Below, one piece after another: positions 1-10,877 of a stretch of DNA of 64,000 bases (position 1 is the first letter of the stretch; each line of letters starts with the position of its first letter). A program made the translations under genes and the position numbers. This stretch comes from Hypoxylon rubiginosum (taxonomy: Eukaryota > Ascomycota > Sordariomycetes > Xylariales > Hypoxylaceae): the NCBI GenBank assembly GCA_902806565.1, contig CADCXA010000044.1:186001-250000 (forward strand). The letters are read 5' to 3'. The notes under the pieces are model-generated. The model ran no database searches. It saw nothing but the letters and a program-made list of their open reading frames with translations, and was not told the DNA's origin.

Positions 1-1194
1 CACTATATCTTACATAGCTACTAGTAAAATGCTCTCTCATTTCTCAGGCACGTATGTATCGTCAAAGCCTACTGCCCCTTAGCTACCCCGAGTTGACTAT
101 CTTGATCATAGGCAGTAGTCCATGCTTTGCCGCCAGCTCGAGCCCCTATTCTGATCAGCGGGCGTTATAGCGCTGTCATCGTTTTCCTGTAATTACCTCT
201 GTGAGTAAGGCAAGGTGCTGCTCTGAGCAAATATAGATGCACCTACTCACCTAAGTAGATTATTCTTTAGTGTTTCGTTGATAGCCTAGAGAGGTGAATT
301 TCCGCCATAGCACGACGGCAAGAATTGCACCGCACACTGCCAGGAGAAGAAGCAAGACGATATTCTTCCGCCTGTACGGCCTGTGTGCCCTTTGTACAAA
401 AATTGAGGTGGCCAAGGCTGTATCGGGCACTTCGCGAAGTTCAATAGGCGAAGAATTTCCCCCACGATTATCATAGCCTGCTGTAAGTGGGCGCCACTCG
501 GAGAAGGGCATAGTTTGAAAAGTCTCAGCGAGCAAGGTGGGAATCAGGGGTAGCCTGAGGTAAGGAAGAGGAAGAGGAAGAATCCGTCAAGTAGCTCTAC
601 TATATATATGTTAGGTACCTAGGTAGGTATGCATAGAATCGAGAGCCTGCCTTCTCCCCGTGCAGCGACGTGAGCTGTGTCACCCATATCCCGGATCCGC
701 AACGCCACAGAAGAATATGAGCCACTGACATGCAGCCCTATAAGGGGCGAGACTGTCTGTACGACCCCTATGCTAACACGGGTAGCTACATTGTCTCGAC
801 ATTCCCTGTTTCATTTACCACCACCAGGCAGAGAACGGAGGCGCCAGAGGGCATCCCAATGACCCGACCGCAGGCTAGTAGCTGCATTGTGCCCTCACTG
901 ATTGGAGAACCGATATACCCTCCTCATAACCGATGTCGCGAGCCGGCTGCGCCAAGATAAATTACTATTTCTAATAATACCTCGGGACGTGTTCGACGAC
1001 GAATGCTGCTACCCCCTTGTCGTCGCCTTGCGCTTCTCCGTACGGTTGATGCGAACGCATTGCCTCCTTAGGCGTTGAAGACGACTTGCGATAGGTCTTA
1101 TCATAATCCTTTAAATGCATATTTCTACCACCCCGATCAGTAAAGTACAATATTTTCGTTTTTCGTACTCGGAGGAAACTCACCTAGGTACCTA
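1..1194. other. gene-free stretch
   Basis: No convincing gene is seen. Open frames are short, start mostly on non-ATG codons and match no recognised family. The stretch contains the palindrome TACCTAGGTA at 616-625 and a closely related motif at 1182-1194 that abuts the MITE-like element. It reads as accessory, mutated intergenic DNA. Confidence 0.6.
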
Positions 1195-1615
1195 CTAGCT
1201 GCGTGACCCGTCCTTCGGCTGGGGGGAAGGGGGGGTTTCCTATCGCGAGCTTCCTTTATGCCATAGGAGTCTGGCTTTGACTGGTTAGCCAGACCTTAGC
1301 GCATGTCTGACGAATTCTTCGTAGAATGAATCGATCTTTTCCACCACCTCTTAAAAAGAGTAATTGCAAAGGAAAAGGTCGAAAAGTGCGGGGCGATCCT
1401 AAGTATCTGATTAGCCGGTGAAATTGTGGCAGTACTAATGAAATAAAGAGAAGTTGATCTTAATTTTTACCTGGTATTGAAAAAGATCTATGAAGAATCC
1501 AAGGGATGTGCGCTGAGGTGTGGCTGGCTAATCAGAGCTGGACTCCTGTGGTGTAAAGGAAGCTTGCGATAGGATCCCCCCTTTCCCCCAGCCGAAGGAC
1601 GGGTTATGCAGCTAG
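1195..1615. mobile_element. MITE-like fold-back element with ~107 bp terminal inverted repeats
   Basis: The left arm (about 1195-1303) and the right arm (about 1509-1615) are reverse complements of each other. They start CTAGCTGC and contain the shared block CCGTCCTTCGGCTGGGGG. Weaker similarity continues inward for perhaps another 25 bp, so the arms make up at least half of the 421 bp. TA dinucleotides flank both ends (1193-1194 and 1616-1617), as expected for a Tc1/mariner-type target duplication. Most differences between the arms are transitions. No transposase frame lies inside, so it would be non-autonomous. The structure is seen directly; the superfamily assignment is inferred from the TA flanks. 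Confidence 0.75.
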
Positions 1616-3326
1616 TAAACTTCAAGGCTCGATATAACATAAGGCAAGAGCTCGCTTTATATAGTGGTTTTTGTCTTAGCAAAGAGCAAGCGCTTTTACT
1701 TCGGCCGAGTCGAGCATGATAGCAGGCCTCCATGTACTTACCTCCTTTCTCGTAGGGATGCGGAGTCTAGCCCGAGTTCAAGTGCATACGGTCGGTAACA
1801 CGCTCGGTGCCTAGCCCCCACATCGAAAGGGGGTCGTGGGTAGTGGGGACAGCAGGAGAAGAGGTTTGGAGGATTCCAAGTCTTCTATTCGCTTCTCTAG
1901 GGGTAAGACGAATTCTCCGCCGAGACTTCCAGGGTAGACATACATAGTAGTGCCAAGTATGCGGCGGTCTTGAAGCGCAACGGGTTCTGAAAGAGGTGCT
2001 GGATATCGACGTCGTACTTAAGCGAGAGCCTTGACGTAAAGGTCGCACCGAAGAAAGGGGCCGACTCGAGTCTCCGATACCTTAGTTGTGCTACGCAATA
2101 GGACTTTTTGAGTCAATTCTACCCTATCATATGAGCCCTTACGTTTGTTACTTAGACCATGCGTCCATTACTCGTCCGTATATACCTTCAATGCTCTCAT
2201 TCGGTGTTACAGTCGCCCTCCAAAGTACCTCATGTATATACAGCCCGGCTATATCGGAAGCTACACGCCTTTAAGCTTGTATCACTAAGAGAGCCTTTCG
2301 CCAAACACTGCAGAGATATCAGATAATTGCTAGCAGGTCTTTATGCGCGCAGTCACGCAGTGATTGCGCACCAGGTAGGTAGCTGTATGTTTGCTCGCAT
2401 TGTGGTGCCCCGACATGTCCGCTCTGATACAAGAATGGCAATTAAAAACGAACCGCTGATGAAAGCACAGCCTTGATAAGGCAGGCTGCCAGTTGGGAGT
2501 TCCCCGATCCACCGTCTCGGGAGAGCGGACTTCTTTGTGTTACCGCGAGCTTCCCAATGTCAGGCGGGTCAAAGTCATTATTGGTTACCGATATTCCTAA
2601 GGAGAGATGACTCTCGTCCTACACTCGGAGGTGTTTCTTATGGTATCTCTTATAGGACCTTTAGGAGAGCATGGTAGGTAATTACTCAGGTAAGTTGATA
2701 CTCGCTTAGCACAGGGTGTATGTAGCCTGGCAGCCTGGTAGGCAGCATCTACCTTGCTTTGCCCTGATCCGCACGAGATTGTTTGGGTTCTCGCTACAAT
2801 CGCGACGCACCCTAGCTATCGTTATCTTTCTTGCCTCTCTGGAGATCTTCGCTTCACCTGTACCCACCCCTTTTCTCTAGGGGTACGTATATTTCCTACG
2901 GGATAGACTCGACACTTTGACGTTGACGTGACGGCTGGTGTCGAGACCAATATAGATCCGGGAGAAGCCGCAACTAGTAGGTACTGATGTTACGTACGTA
3001 GATGGCGTCTGCGATGTATAGCTCACGTCCAATACTTAGAAGGAGATGTTTTCAGTAACGGTGGTGTGTGATTTCTAAGTAGGTGTGCAAGTCCGCATCG
3101 CTACTTGAAACAACCTCATAGCGGCGGCCTGGTGAGTATAAATCGCGCGTAACACACCTGTAGATGTTGCTATGTATTGCCCTTTGCTAGAGGATCCTCG
3201 TATGCCTGTACGCCAATACCTGACATAGGTGCATATACCTGGGTACTGTCCGTTTCAAAACCACGTATGGATAAATAAGAGACTCACCTAGAAAAGTTTA
3301 TTGCGACCATTTCCCTCTCCATCTCC
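1616..3326. other. gene-free stretch
   Basis: Only short, unsupported open frames are present and none resembles a known protein. No RNA gene or clear repeat was recognised here. Confidence 0.5.
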
Positions 3327-4487
3327 ATGTCATATTGTGCATACTGTGTCATAATGCCGCCTATCTCATCACCAAACCCCCCTTCCTGGGTCTCCGGGAT
3401 GGTGATTATCCTGTATACTGTCACCGTAATCGCCGTCTATGCCGTCGTCACTATCCAGTTTGTTCTCATTTTCCCCTCTCTGGCGAAGAAAATCAGTCCT
3501 AGGCTAGCCGCACTCATTTACTGGTACATAGTCAGACCGCCCAATAGGTATGCATCCAAGATCATAAGGAGCTACTATAGGGCATGCTGCTAATGCCTTC
3601 TGGCACCATTCCTAGGGAAATAATGGCCACCGAGATCACAGTAGGACCTCTCTTCCACATCACACCAGGCGAGGTGCCAGTTGCCGACCCGCACTCCGTG
3701 GAGTCCCCATATTCCTCTGAGCCCGGCCACAAGCTCGATGAAGACATCGAAAGGGCCAAAGCTTTAGATATGAACACGCCTACTGCAGGTATCCCACCCG
3801 GCAACCGTGACGGGATAGGCTTCTACATGACAATCCATAGGGAACCTCTGTTCATCGCTAGCGAAGAGGAGGCAGAGTGCTACGGCGATGACGACGGCCA
3901 ATCTATCCTAGCTTACGAGGAGTGAGAGAACAGCCTTGCTCTCCTGGAGCCGGAGAAGTCGTCGCTCCAACGGCTCAAAGACGAGAACGAGGCCACGATG
4001 CTGCAATTTCCTAACGACGGCGCTCCGCCACCTCCTAGCCAACCCCGCTATCATGGCGAAGCTCCGCGCCGAGCTGGCGTCGCATTCTCCCGCCGTCTTC
4101 CTCGAGCTCCCGTACCTGAGCGGCGTGATCCTGGAGGCGCATCGGCAGACCTTCGGGTTGATGGGACGGCATGACGGCGACGATGATGACGACGATAACA
4201 TCTTCTTCCCGGACCCCCTCGTGTTCGACACCGGGCGGTGGCTGGGACCGGCGGGAGCGGAGCGGCGCGAGAAGCACCAGCCGGCGTTCCCCAAGGGCCC
4301 GCGCGCTTGCGTCAGGATGCATTTCGAGATGGCCAGTGCGATCGGCGCGACCACGCGATACCTATTCGAGACGGACGGCCGCGACGTGACGTTCCTCCAC
4401 GGCAATTTCTACTTCGCTGTGCAAACGTCGGACTCAAACGAGGAGATTAGCTGTAACAGTATGTATGGAATTTATATCCTAGCTTGA
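3327..4487 (+). pseudogene. decayed cytochrome P450 (fungal, trichodiene-oxygenase-like class)
   Basis: Pieces of a P450 occur in the right order. A hydrophobic N-terminal anchor lies around 3390-3480, followed by a degenerate proline-rich hinge with LAALIYWY near 3510-3530. A GPLFHITPGEV-like segment near 3640 resembles the usual GPIVRI-P-E region. An EKSSLQRL segment precedes helix I near 3955. LLANPAIMAKLRAEL follows at about 4030-4075, then the K-helix ExxR (EAHR, about 4132-4145), a PERF-like FDTGRW region (about 4225) and a heme-loop-like GPRAC with its cysteine near 4310. Breaks are visible: an in-frame TGA at 3923-3925, a frame change near 4005, loss of most sequence between ExxR and the PERF region with an aspartate run in its place, and a heme loop lacking the glycine after the cysteine. 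It is probably non-functional. Confidence 0.75.
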
Positions 4488-5224
4488 TTTTCCTTTGGGA
4501 CCCGGACTACCTCGTAAGCTTGTAGGATCCAATAACTCTCTACCTTTTAGATCGGTAAGGACGTGGTTAGGTACCGCCCTCGCAGCCTCTCTAACTGCAG
4601 ATTACAATAGAGCTCTAGAGCGATTTCTTGAGATTGTGCCAGACTCTGACAAGATCATCAAGATCATGTTTTTCATTGTGACCGTGTCAGGTTTGGTGAC
4701 CAGTTGAGAGAAAGGCCACCGTCACGGCGGTTGAAACAGCGGGATCGTACTCCATAGAGCTCTCTATCACTTCGATGTAATAATAAATTGTGTAGGTATC
4801 TAGTTAGTTAGGTATGCTAGTCCATTACGATAGGAAGATGATGCGTTTGTAATCGAGTCTCATCGATGTTGTCCAAGGGAAGATTCTAAGCTCGGGCTTT
4901 TTCCTTACAATTCAGCAATGAGGGGGATTACATAATTACCCCTTACCCCTATATGCTAAAAAGCATTACATTTGTGTAACTGCTTGGCAAATTCTTTATT
5001 TAATAAACAGAGTTCCGGTTAAAAACATGAGATACAAAAAGAAAAGAAGAAAAAGAACGGCGGTGTTATGAGCAGGTTGTCTGTCTTAAGACACCAAAAT
5101 TGTTGCTGAACTGCCCTCGGGGTCTGTAGGTCTTGCGCAAGCCGGTTCTCATTGGAGCCGCTTCGCTAGGCGCGTGCACAGCTAGAAAATCACAGGGTTG
5201 CCTCCGAGAAACAGTGGTCCATTA
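4488..5224. other. gene-free stretch
   Basis: A+T-richer sequence with no recognisable coding region. It separates the P450 relic from the dehydrogenase relic. Confidence 0.5.
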
Positions 5225-5457
5225 TCGGTCCCAACATATGATACCTAGCGCAACAGCATTGACCCGAATGCCCCGGGCCGCATTCTCGATGGCTGCTGTC
5301 TCCTTGGCGGCGTCGAGGTTCACGTCGAGGTTCACGTCGAGGTTCACGTCAGCGCACACCAACAGCGCTGACATCAGCCCCTAGCGAAGCTACCCGCCGA
5401 GCGACCGCGCGACCAATCCCGCCCCCTACTCTTTATCAGTGCCGTATTCCCGCCAAA
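5225..5457 (-). pseudogene. short-chain dehydrogenase/reductase remnant
   Basis: Read on the minus strand, a Rossmann start GGGIGRAVARRVASLGAD appears first, at about 5425-5365. In a second frame CADVNLD follows, then DAAKETAA, and finally ARGIRVNAVALG near 5280-5250. These are the cofactor loop, the end of beta-strand 2 and the PG-motif region of classical SDR enzymes. The middle of the protein, including the catalytic YxxxK, is missing, and at least one frameshift separates the first two pieces. A 12-bp unit coding VNLD is locally multiplied. The family call rests on motif order; substrate cannot be guessed. Confidence 0.6.
5311..5350. repeat. 12-bp tandem repeat, about three copies
   Basis: The unit GTTCACGTCGAG repeats in tandem at 5318-5329 and 5330-5341, with a partial copy at 5342-5350 and a partial copy before it. 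It is in phase with the SDR remnant on the minus strand and would insert repeated VNLD residues after the NAD(P)-binding acidic position. Confidence 0.85.
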
Positions 5458-5706
5458 TGGCAAAGGCAATAGTGGAGAGCAGGATGCATACCGGCGCCTG
5501 TTACGAGAACTACACCAGATATTTCCATGTTGAGTACAGTTTTTCTTTGCACCGGAAAATTCTAACAGCAGAAAAAGGTGCTACCTTATGAAGGCATGTT
5601 GGTAAGGTGGCACAAAGAAAAGAGCGCAACTCCTTATGTCGACGTCTATTCAAAATAACCCCGGCTACCTTTCTTCATAGAGGAACAATCCCAAGAACAA
5701 ACCACT

Positions 5707-7095
5707 ATGGCCTGGCAACAGACGGACCAGAGAGGCGTTTTCTCGCGCCCGATGGGCGAAAATGAGACATTCATCAAGCTCACAGGCGATGCCGGACTGC
5801 CGCTCAACCGGGAGCATTGGGCCATCAATTCGACGGCCACCATTGCTCCCACCGGGTCTTTTGCGTCTGCCGACTTGGTAGCTCATTTCCGACGCGCCTG
5901 GGCCCACCTGCGTTTCCAGCACCCGAGTATTGCGGCCGAAGTAGCTCACGACGACACAAGCCTCATCTACGCCGTCCCGGCTGACGGGGCCGCGCTCGAT
6001 GCTTGGGTTTCCCGGACGTTTGGCGTCGCCGCCGAAGCTGGCTCCTCTGCCGATGTGATACCCACCTTCCAGCCGACGCCCTACGCCAAGCTGGTATACG
6101 TCCCACGGTCCGGCGAACTGCTGGGCCACACCGCGCACTGGCGCACCGACGGGATCGGCGTCATTCTCCTGCTCGACGCCCTCCTTGCTATCGCCTCCTC
6201 GCCGTCGCCGCTCGCTGACCCGGCCTCTCTCCCATGGGGAACCGAGATCACGCGTCTCGCGCCGGCCGTCGAGGACGCCGCGGCCGTGCCCAAGGAGTCT
6301 ACGCCGGAGCTGAAAGAGCGCGGCGCCGCCCTCGTGGGCGCATTTTCCCTGACCGTTGGCGCGGTAGGCATCCCGTGCCTGGGCGACGCGGCTACGCCGC
6401 CAGCCGGGACGCGCAGCGCAGCGCTCGTGTTCGGTCCGGCAGCCACAGATAAGATCGTGGCGGCCTGCAAGGCCCGCGGTGTCAGCGTGACGGCCGCGGT
6501 GCACGCGAGCGTGGCCGGCGCCAACTACGCGCTCGCCGACGCGGCGGCCAGGGACAAGCACTACACCAGCACGGTGCGCTTCGCACTCCGGCCGTACCTG
6601 CCCGAGCCCTACTCGACGCCCGCCTTCGCCGCGGGCCTGTACACGACGGGCTGGGTAAAGCGCGTCGAGGCGCGGGCGTCGTGGGCGGAGCGCCTGCGGG
6701 AGTACCAAAGCGAGTACCGGAAGGGCATCACGAGGGACTTCCTCGACACGCACCGCGAGTACGCGGCGCAGCTGGCGGCGCTGATCCGCAGCCTGCCACG
6801 GGGCGGGGCCGGCGGCCAGCCGCCGAGCGACATGGACATTAGCAGCATCGGCGTCGCGGAAAAACTGATCCGGAGGTCCTATGGCACCCCGGAGGCTGGG
6901 TTCGAGGTCGAGGCGATTAGTGTCGGCGTCGAGATCCTGTCTCGACAAGGCACCACCTTTGTCTGGACCTTCCGCGACCAGTTGAATATCAGCGTGGTCT
7001 ACAACGAATCGTTCCACTCGGCCGACCAGATGAGCCGGTTTATAAGCACGGTCAAGAGTCAGCTGCTTGATGGACTAGGCATACGAGATCCTTGA
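5707..7095 (+). CDS. TRI3-like CoA-dependent acyltransferase
   Basis: A single-exon 462-residue protein. HWRTDG at residues 144-149 supplies the HxxxD active site of the BAHD/condensation-fold acyltransferases, where the histidine deprotonates the acceptor hydroxyl. The C-terminal stretch TFRDQLNISVVYNESF resembles the conserved end of fungal O-acetyltransferases of the trichothecene TRI3 type. Family members transfer an acyl group from CoA to a hydroxyl of a secondary metabolite in the cytosol; the substrate here is unknown. The start ATG is the first in frame and follows a non-coding leader. The gene is GC-rich at third positions, which also creates a long antisense open frame. Neighbouring P450 and SDR relics suggest it once belonged to a biosynthetic cluster. 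It appears intact. Confidence 0.82.
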   Translation: MAWQQTDQRGVFSRPMGENETFIKLTGDAGLPLNREHWAINSTATIAPTGSFASADLVAHFRRAWAHLRFQHPSIAAEVAHDDTSLIYAVPADGAALDAWVSRTFGVAAEAGSSADVIPTFQPTPYAKLVYVPRSGELLGHTAHWRTDGIGVILLLDALLAIASSPSPLADPASLPWGTEITRLAPAVEDAAAVPKESTPELKERGAALVGAFSLTVGAVGIPCLGDAATPPAGTRSAALVFGPAATDKIVAACKARGVSVTAAVHASVAGANYALADAAARDKHYTSTVRFALRPYLPEPYSTPAFAAGLYTTGWVKRVEARASWAERLREYQSEYRKGITRDFLDTHREYAAQLAALIRSLPRGGAGGQPPSDMDISSIGVAEKLIRRSYGTPEAGFEVEAISVGVEILSRQGTTFVWTFRDQLNISVVYNESFHSADQMSRFISTVKSQLLDGLGIRDP

Positions 7096-8179
7096 ATATG
7101 TGGCGTTCGGATGACTTCGTAACAGTCTTCGGTTATCATCCGATTCTAGAGAGTCAAAGTGAGTATCGATGGTGGCCTAACTGATGTTCTGGTCTTGATT
7201 TTTTTATACTATAAACCCAATGTTTCATTCATGAAAGTCTTGCACGATCCCACTAGCCTCAACGATGTTCTCTCAACGGGTGATGGCGGTTTACCGCTAC
7301 GCCTTAAATACGCACAACTCCAGGAAGCCTTAGCAGCCCAAAACGTCTCTATCCTAGGACCTATTTCTAGTTGAGCACCATCTCATCGTATGGTATTCGC
7401 GACGACAGCTAATAGTTGGTAGGGAGTAGCCCATCGGGTCCTTCAACCATAGCCCCCCCAAGAACAAGACTCTTCGTTCGTGGTATCTATTTTGTTCCTT
7501 ATTCTAGTCGACCTTGCCTGTTGTCATGTCTCCCTTCTTGGGAACTAAGGCGGTGATAATTTGAATGTCGTCGGGGCTGCTGAATCTGTCGCTCAAAACA
7601 CCTAGCTATCTAAGCATTAGCATTGTTAATGACTAAGGTGGAGAAACAAGGTCCGGAGGAGAACGGGCCAAGCATGCATTCCGGCGCAATCAATAGACCA
7701 AGTCCACTCCGGCAAAGACCGACGGCGGCGGGTTGCGCAAACAGGTGTGCCAGGTTTTTCAAGGCGACCAACTTCCTGGTTTGGCAATCAAGATTGTGAA
7801 ACTGATTATGTTGAAGTGCAACCAGTTACCAACTACCACTTACAGCGATCGCTTTGAAATGCCTTGTTACCCTGGCCTTCCATTGGTTGAGGGGCTAATT
7901 GAGACGTATACGGGCCGAAGGACAGAAGAGAAAATTAGCCATCTCTCACACCTGACTCGACGATCGCTAGCGCGTAGAACCATCGGTTTTCGCCTGAATA
8001 AGAAGGTCCCTGCAACGTAACGCCGATCGGTGGAGCAGAGCACGGCGCGCGACGCACATGATAACGACAACGTCTTCCCCCTAACCCAAGCTTCGATGAA
8101 ACGATAAAACCCCCCTTTAAAGGGAGGTGACATCCCCCAAACATTCATCAGTGATGGTGACTCTACGGGTTCCGCCAAC
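7096..8179. other. intergenic region with possible RNase T2 promoter
   Basis: No gene recognised. Just upstream of the RNase T2 start there is a perfect 12-bp palindrome CCCTTTAAAGGG at 8113-8124, with TTTAAA at its centre as a possible TATA-like box and CCCCT/AGGG stress-element-like flanks. The regulatory meaning is only inferred. Confidence 0.45.
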
Positions 8180-9421
8180 ATGCTGTTATCTCTTCGCTCG
8201 CTAACCACCGGGCCTTTGGCCGTGCTGTGTCTGTGTCTGTGTCTGGCGCAGCCCGTCCTCGGCGGCGCTCCCAAGCAGTGCACAAGTACGACGGCGCTGT
8301 CGTGCCATAACACTACCACAGTTGCCGACACCTGCTGCTTCAACTACCCGGGTGGCTCGCTGCTGCAGACGCAGTTCTGGGACACGAACCCGACAGTGGG
8401 GCCGGTCAACTCGTGGACGATCCACGGCCTGTGGCCGGACCACTGCGACGGCACGTACGACGCGACGTGCGACAGCAGCCGCGCGTACACCAACATCTCG
8501 GCGATCCTGAAGGCGTCCGGCGACGACGACCTGCTCAGCTACATGGAGACGTACTGGCTGCCGAACGACAGCACCGCCGAGACCTTCTGGGAGCACGAGT
8601 TCGGCAAGCACGGCACGTGCGTGTCGACGCTCGAGCCCCGGTGCTTCACCAACTACCAGGCGACCGAGGAGGTGCCGTACTACTTCAACACGACCGTCGC
8701 CCTGTTCAAGACGCTACCGACGTACCAGTTCCTCGCGGCCGCCGGCATCACGCCCAGCTCGACGGCGACCTACAAGCTCGCCGACATCCAGGCCGCGCTG
8801 TCCAAGAACCACGGCGGCCAGAGCGTCTACGTCGGCTGCAGCAGTAATGCCATCGAGCAGGTGTACTACTACTTTAACGTGTACGGCTCCGTCGCCAACG
8901 GCCAGTTCGTGCCGGCGAGCCCGGACAACGGCGAGGACGGCGGCTGCCCCAGCACCGGCGTCAAGTATCTCCCGAAGAGCGGTTCGACCACCACCACGAC
9001 TACCTCCAAGGCCACCACCACGACGTCGCCGCCGACGGGAACGCCGACGGGAACGTTCTCGGGCAAGGGGTACCTGAACGCCGTGACCGGCGGGTCCGCG
9101 AAAGGCTGCATCATCAGCGGCGGCACCTGGTACACGACGGGCACCTGCGCGACCTTCACGGCGGCCTCCTCGTCCGGGTCCGGCTTCACGCTCCAGTCCA
9201 GCAAGGGCTACTGCTCGGTGTCGGGCGGCGCGCTGACGTGCGCCTCAAGCGTGAGCGCCGCCGACGCCGCCGTCTTCGCCGCGGCCGGCGCGAACCTGGT
9301 CAACGCCGGCGGCAGCGACTGGTACGCCGATTCCGTCCCCTCGGGCTCCGCCCAGGGCACCGTGTATTCGGCCAAGGGCTCGCACGCGACGACGCTGCAG
9401 ATACAATGGGCGAGTGTCTGA
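8180..9421 (+). CDS. secreted ribonuclease T2
   Basis: A single-exon 413-residue protein. An N-terminal signal peptide (about residues 1-28) has a leucine/cysteine-rich core. The two catalytic signatures of RNase T2 enzymes are present: WTIHGLWPD with His82, and FWEHEFGKHGTC with His139, Glu140 and His144. Many cysteines match the disulfide pattern of fungal T2 enzymes. A Thr/Ser/Pro-rich linker (about 273-297) joins the catalytic domain to a C-terminal domain of about 115 residues, like the extra domain of Rny1-type and other fungal T2 RNases. The enzyme cleaves single-stranded RNA through a 2',3'-cyclic phosphate and should act outside the cell or in the vacuole. All catalytic residues are intact. 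It could serve nutrient scavenging; a role in interaction with other organisms cannot be judged from sequence. Confidence 0.95.
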   Translation: MLLSLRSLTTGPLAVLCLCLCLAQPVLGGAPKQCTSTTALSCHNTTTVADTCCFNYPGGSLLQTQFWDTNPTVGPVNSWTIHGLWPDHCDGTYDATCDSSRAYTNISAILKASGDDDLLSYMETYWLPNDSTAETFWEHEFGKHGTCVSTLEPRCFTNYQATEEVPYYFNTTVALFKTLPTYQFLAAAGITPSSTATYKLADIQAALSKNHGGQSVYVGCSSNAIEQVYYYFNVYGSVANGQFVPASPDNGEDGGCPSTGVKYLPKSGSTTTTTTSKATTTTSPPTGTPTGTFSGKGYLNAVTGGSAKGCIISGGTWYTTGTCATFTAASSSGSGFTLQSSKGYCSVSGGALTCASSVSAADAAVFAAAGANLVNAGGSDWYADSVPSGSAQGTVYSAKGSHATTLQIQWASV

Positions 9422-10877
9422 TGACGTCTGGAATGCTCGGGGTTTGGGTGTGATATTGTGCCGGCTATTCTGGCTACCTTCTTAAAAGCACCTGTAGGGA
9501 ATAATGAAGGAAAATGGGAAACGTGTCTTTTTGCATGTGTGACTTCCATTGATGGTGCTACTTGAAGCGGTATTATAAGGATCGTGAAAGACTTCGTCGA
9601 ATCGCATATTTGAACAGCTGCTAGGATTTTGACTCAATTTGCTCACAACCGATGAATTGAATCGAAATCATTGTTTACGCCATCTTCTTGAAAGGACGGC
9701 CCCTATTTTAAGGCTAATCTTAGAGGTTAGCGGTGTCTTCGGTGGGAAGTCTGTTAAAGTGGTTACAGCAAAGCCGTGAAACAAACAATATCTTGAATGG
9801 TTTTCGTTTATAAGCTAGACTCGGTGACGCTATCTAAGTACGCAGAATTAGTTCTCTGAAAGTAAAGACTTAATCGCTCTAGTCCAGTAGCATTGGAGGT
9901 GTTTGCATTACCGACGAAGTTTGGGTACCTTCGGTATCCGTTGCGATCTTGTAACTATTTCGCTCCATACTTGGTACCAGAATTCCTCGACGCGCAACCG
10001 TCTAATCCCGAGTCCGTTAGATCTGTAGACGTCAAGGCAACACATGAATATTTCCTATATACCGCTCTGGATTTCTCGAAACGTGGCATTGTGAACCGAG
10101 TTATCTTTAAGCTTCCCGAGGAGAATGGCGTTCTAGGCTTTAATCGGGACACTGTCTCGTAGGAACTGGGTGTTATAAAACAAGTGTCGTATAGGGGTGG
10201 CCTTGTCGAAGATAGCCATGTCATTTGTCGAAGGCTTCGCGGGTGGTGTATGTGACTCGACAGCTTGAGGCGAATTTATCCCGCTGGGGGCCTGAAAGGT
10301 TGATGCAGAGTGCTGCGGATTCCATGGTGACAGAGAGTTGGAGTATTTGCAGGAAATCTTGCAAGCAAATATAATTACCTAGGTAAGCAAATCAAATTTC
10401 TAGAAATAATAATGATGGTTGATGGTCAAAATTCAAAGATGGTGGTGTGGTGTGGTGTGGGGAGGCGAAAATGGAAATAGGAGTAGGCAACATATTCGTC
10501 AAGATAAGAAATTGCACCGTTAAACTAACCCTAGGGATTACAAACTTACCTTACCTACATATAGTACTTGCCTCAGTATATGCTTGCTGTCTGTGGGTTA
10601 GTTGCCTAACCTTAGGGGTAGACAAAGTTGCGCCTACGTTAATCTTTTATACTTTACATTTTGCCGTTATTACGATATGTCAGGGGAAACTCCTCAGGTT
10701 GTATTCGGTGCTATGCTAGTAAAGTACCTAAGCTTCAACCTATCAAGTCCCCCAATATTCATGGAAAGCAAAGCAATCTTGTCTCTAAATGTAATGCACC
10801 AGGCGGAACCATCCGTTGAGGCGTTGAATTCCAGTATCTCGATGAGAAATTGGATTTAGTTCTGGTATCAAACTTCC
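9422..10877. other. gene-free stretch
   Basis: No supported gene. TACCTAGGTA palindrome at 10376-10385. Open frames here are short and lack family resemblance. Confidence 0.5.

Noticed and set aside
5665..7017. 450-codon open frame antisense to the acyltransferase
   Set aside because: It is Arg/Ala/Gly-rich, lacks family motifs and is explained by the high GC at third positions of the sense gene, which has the HxxxD motif.
8201..8611. antisense frame within RNase T2
   Set aside because: Shadow of the GC-rich sense gene.
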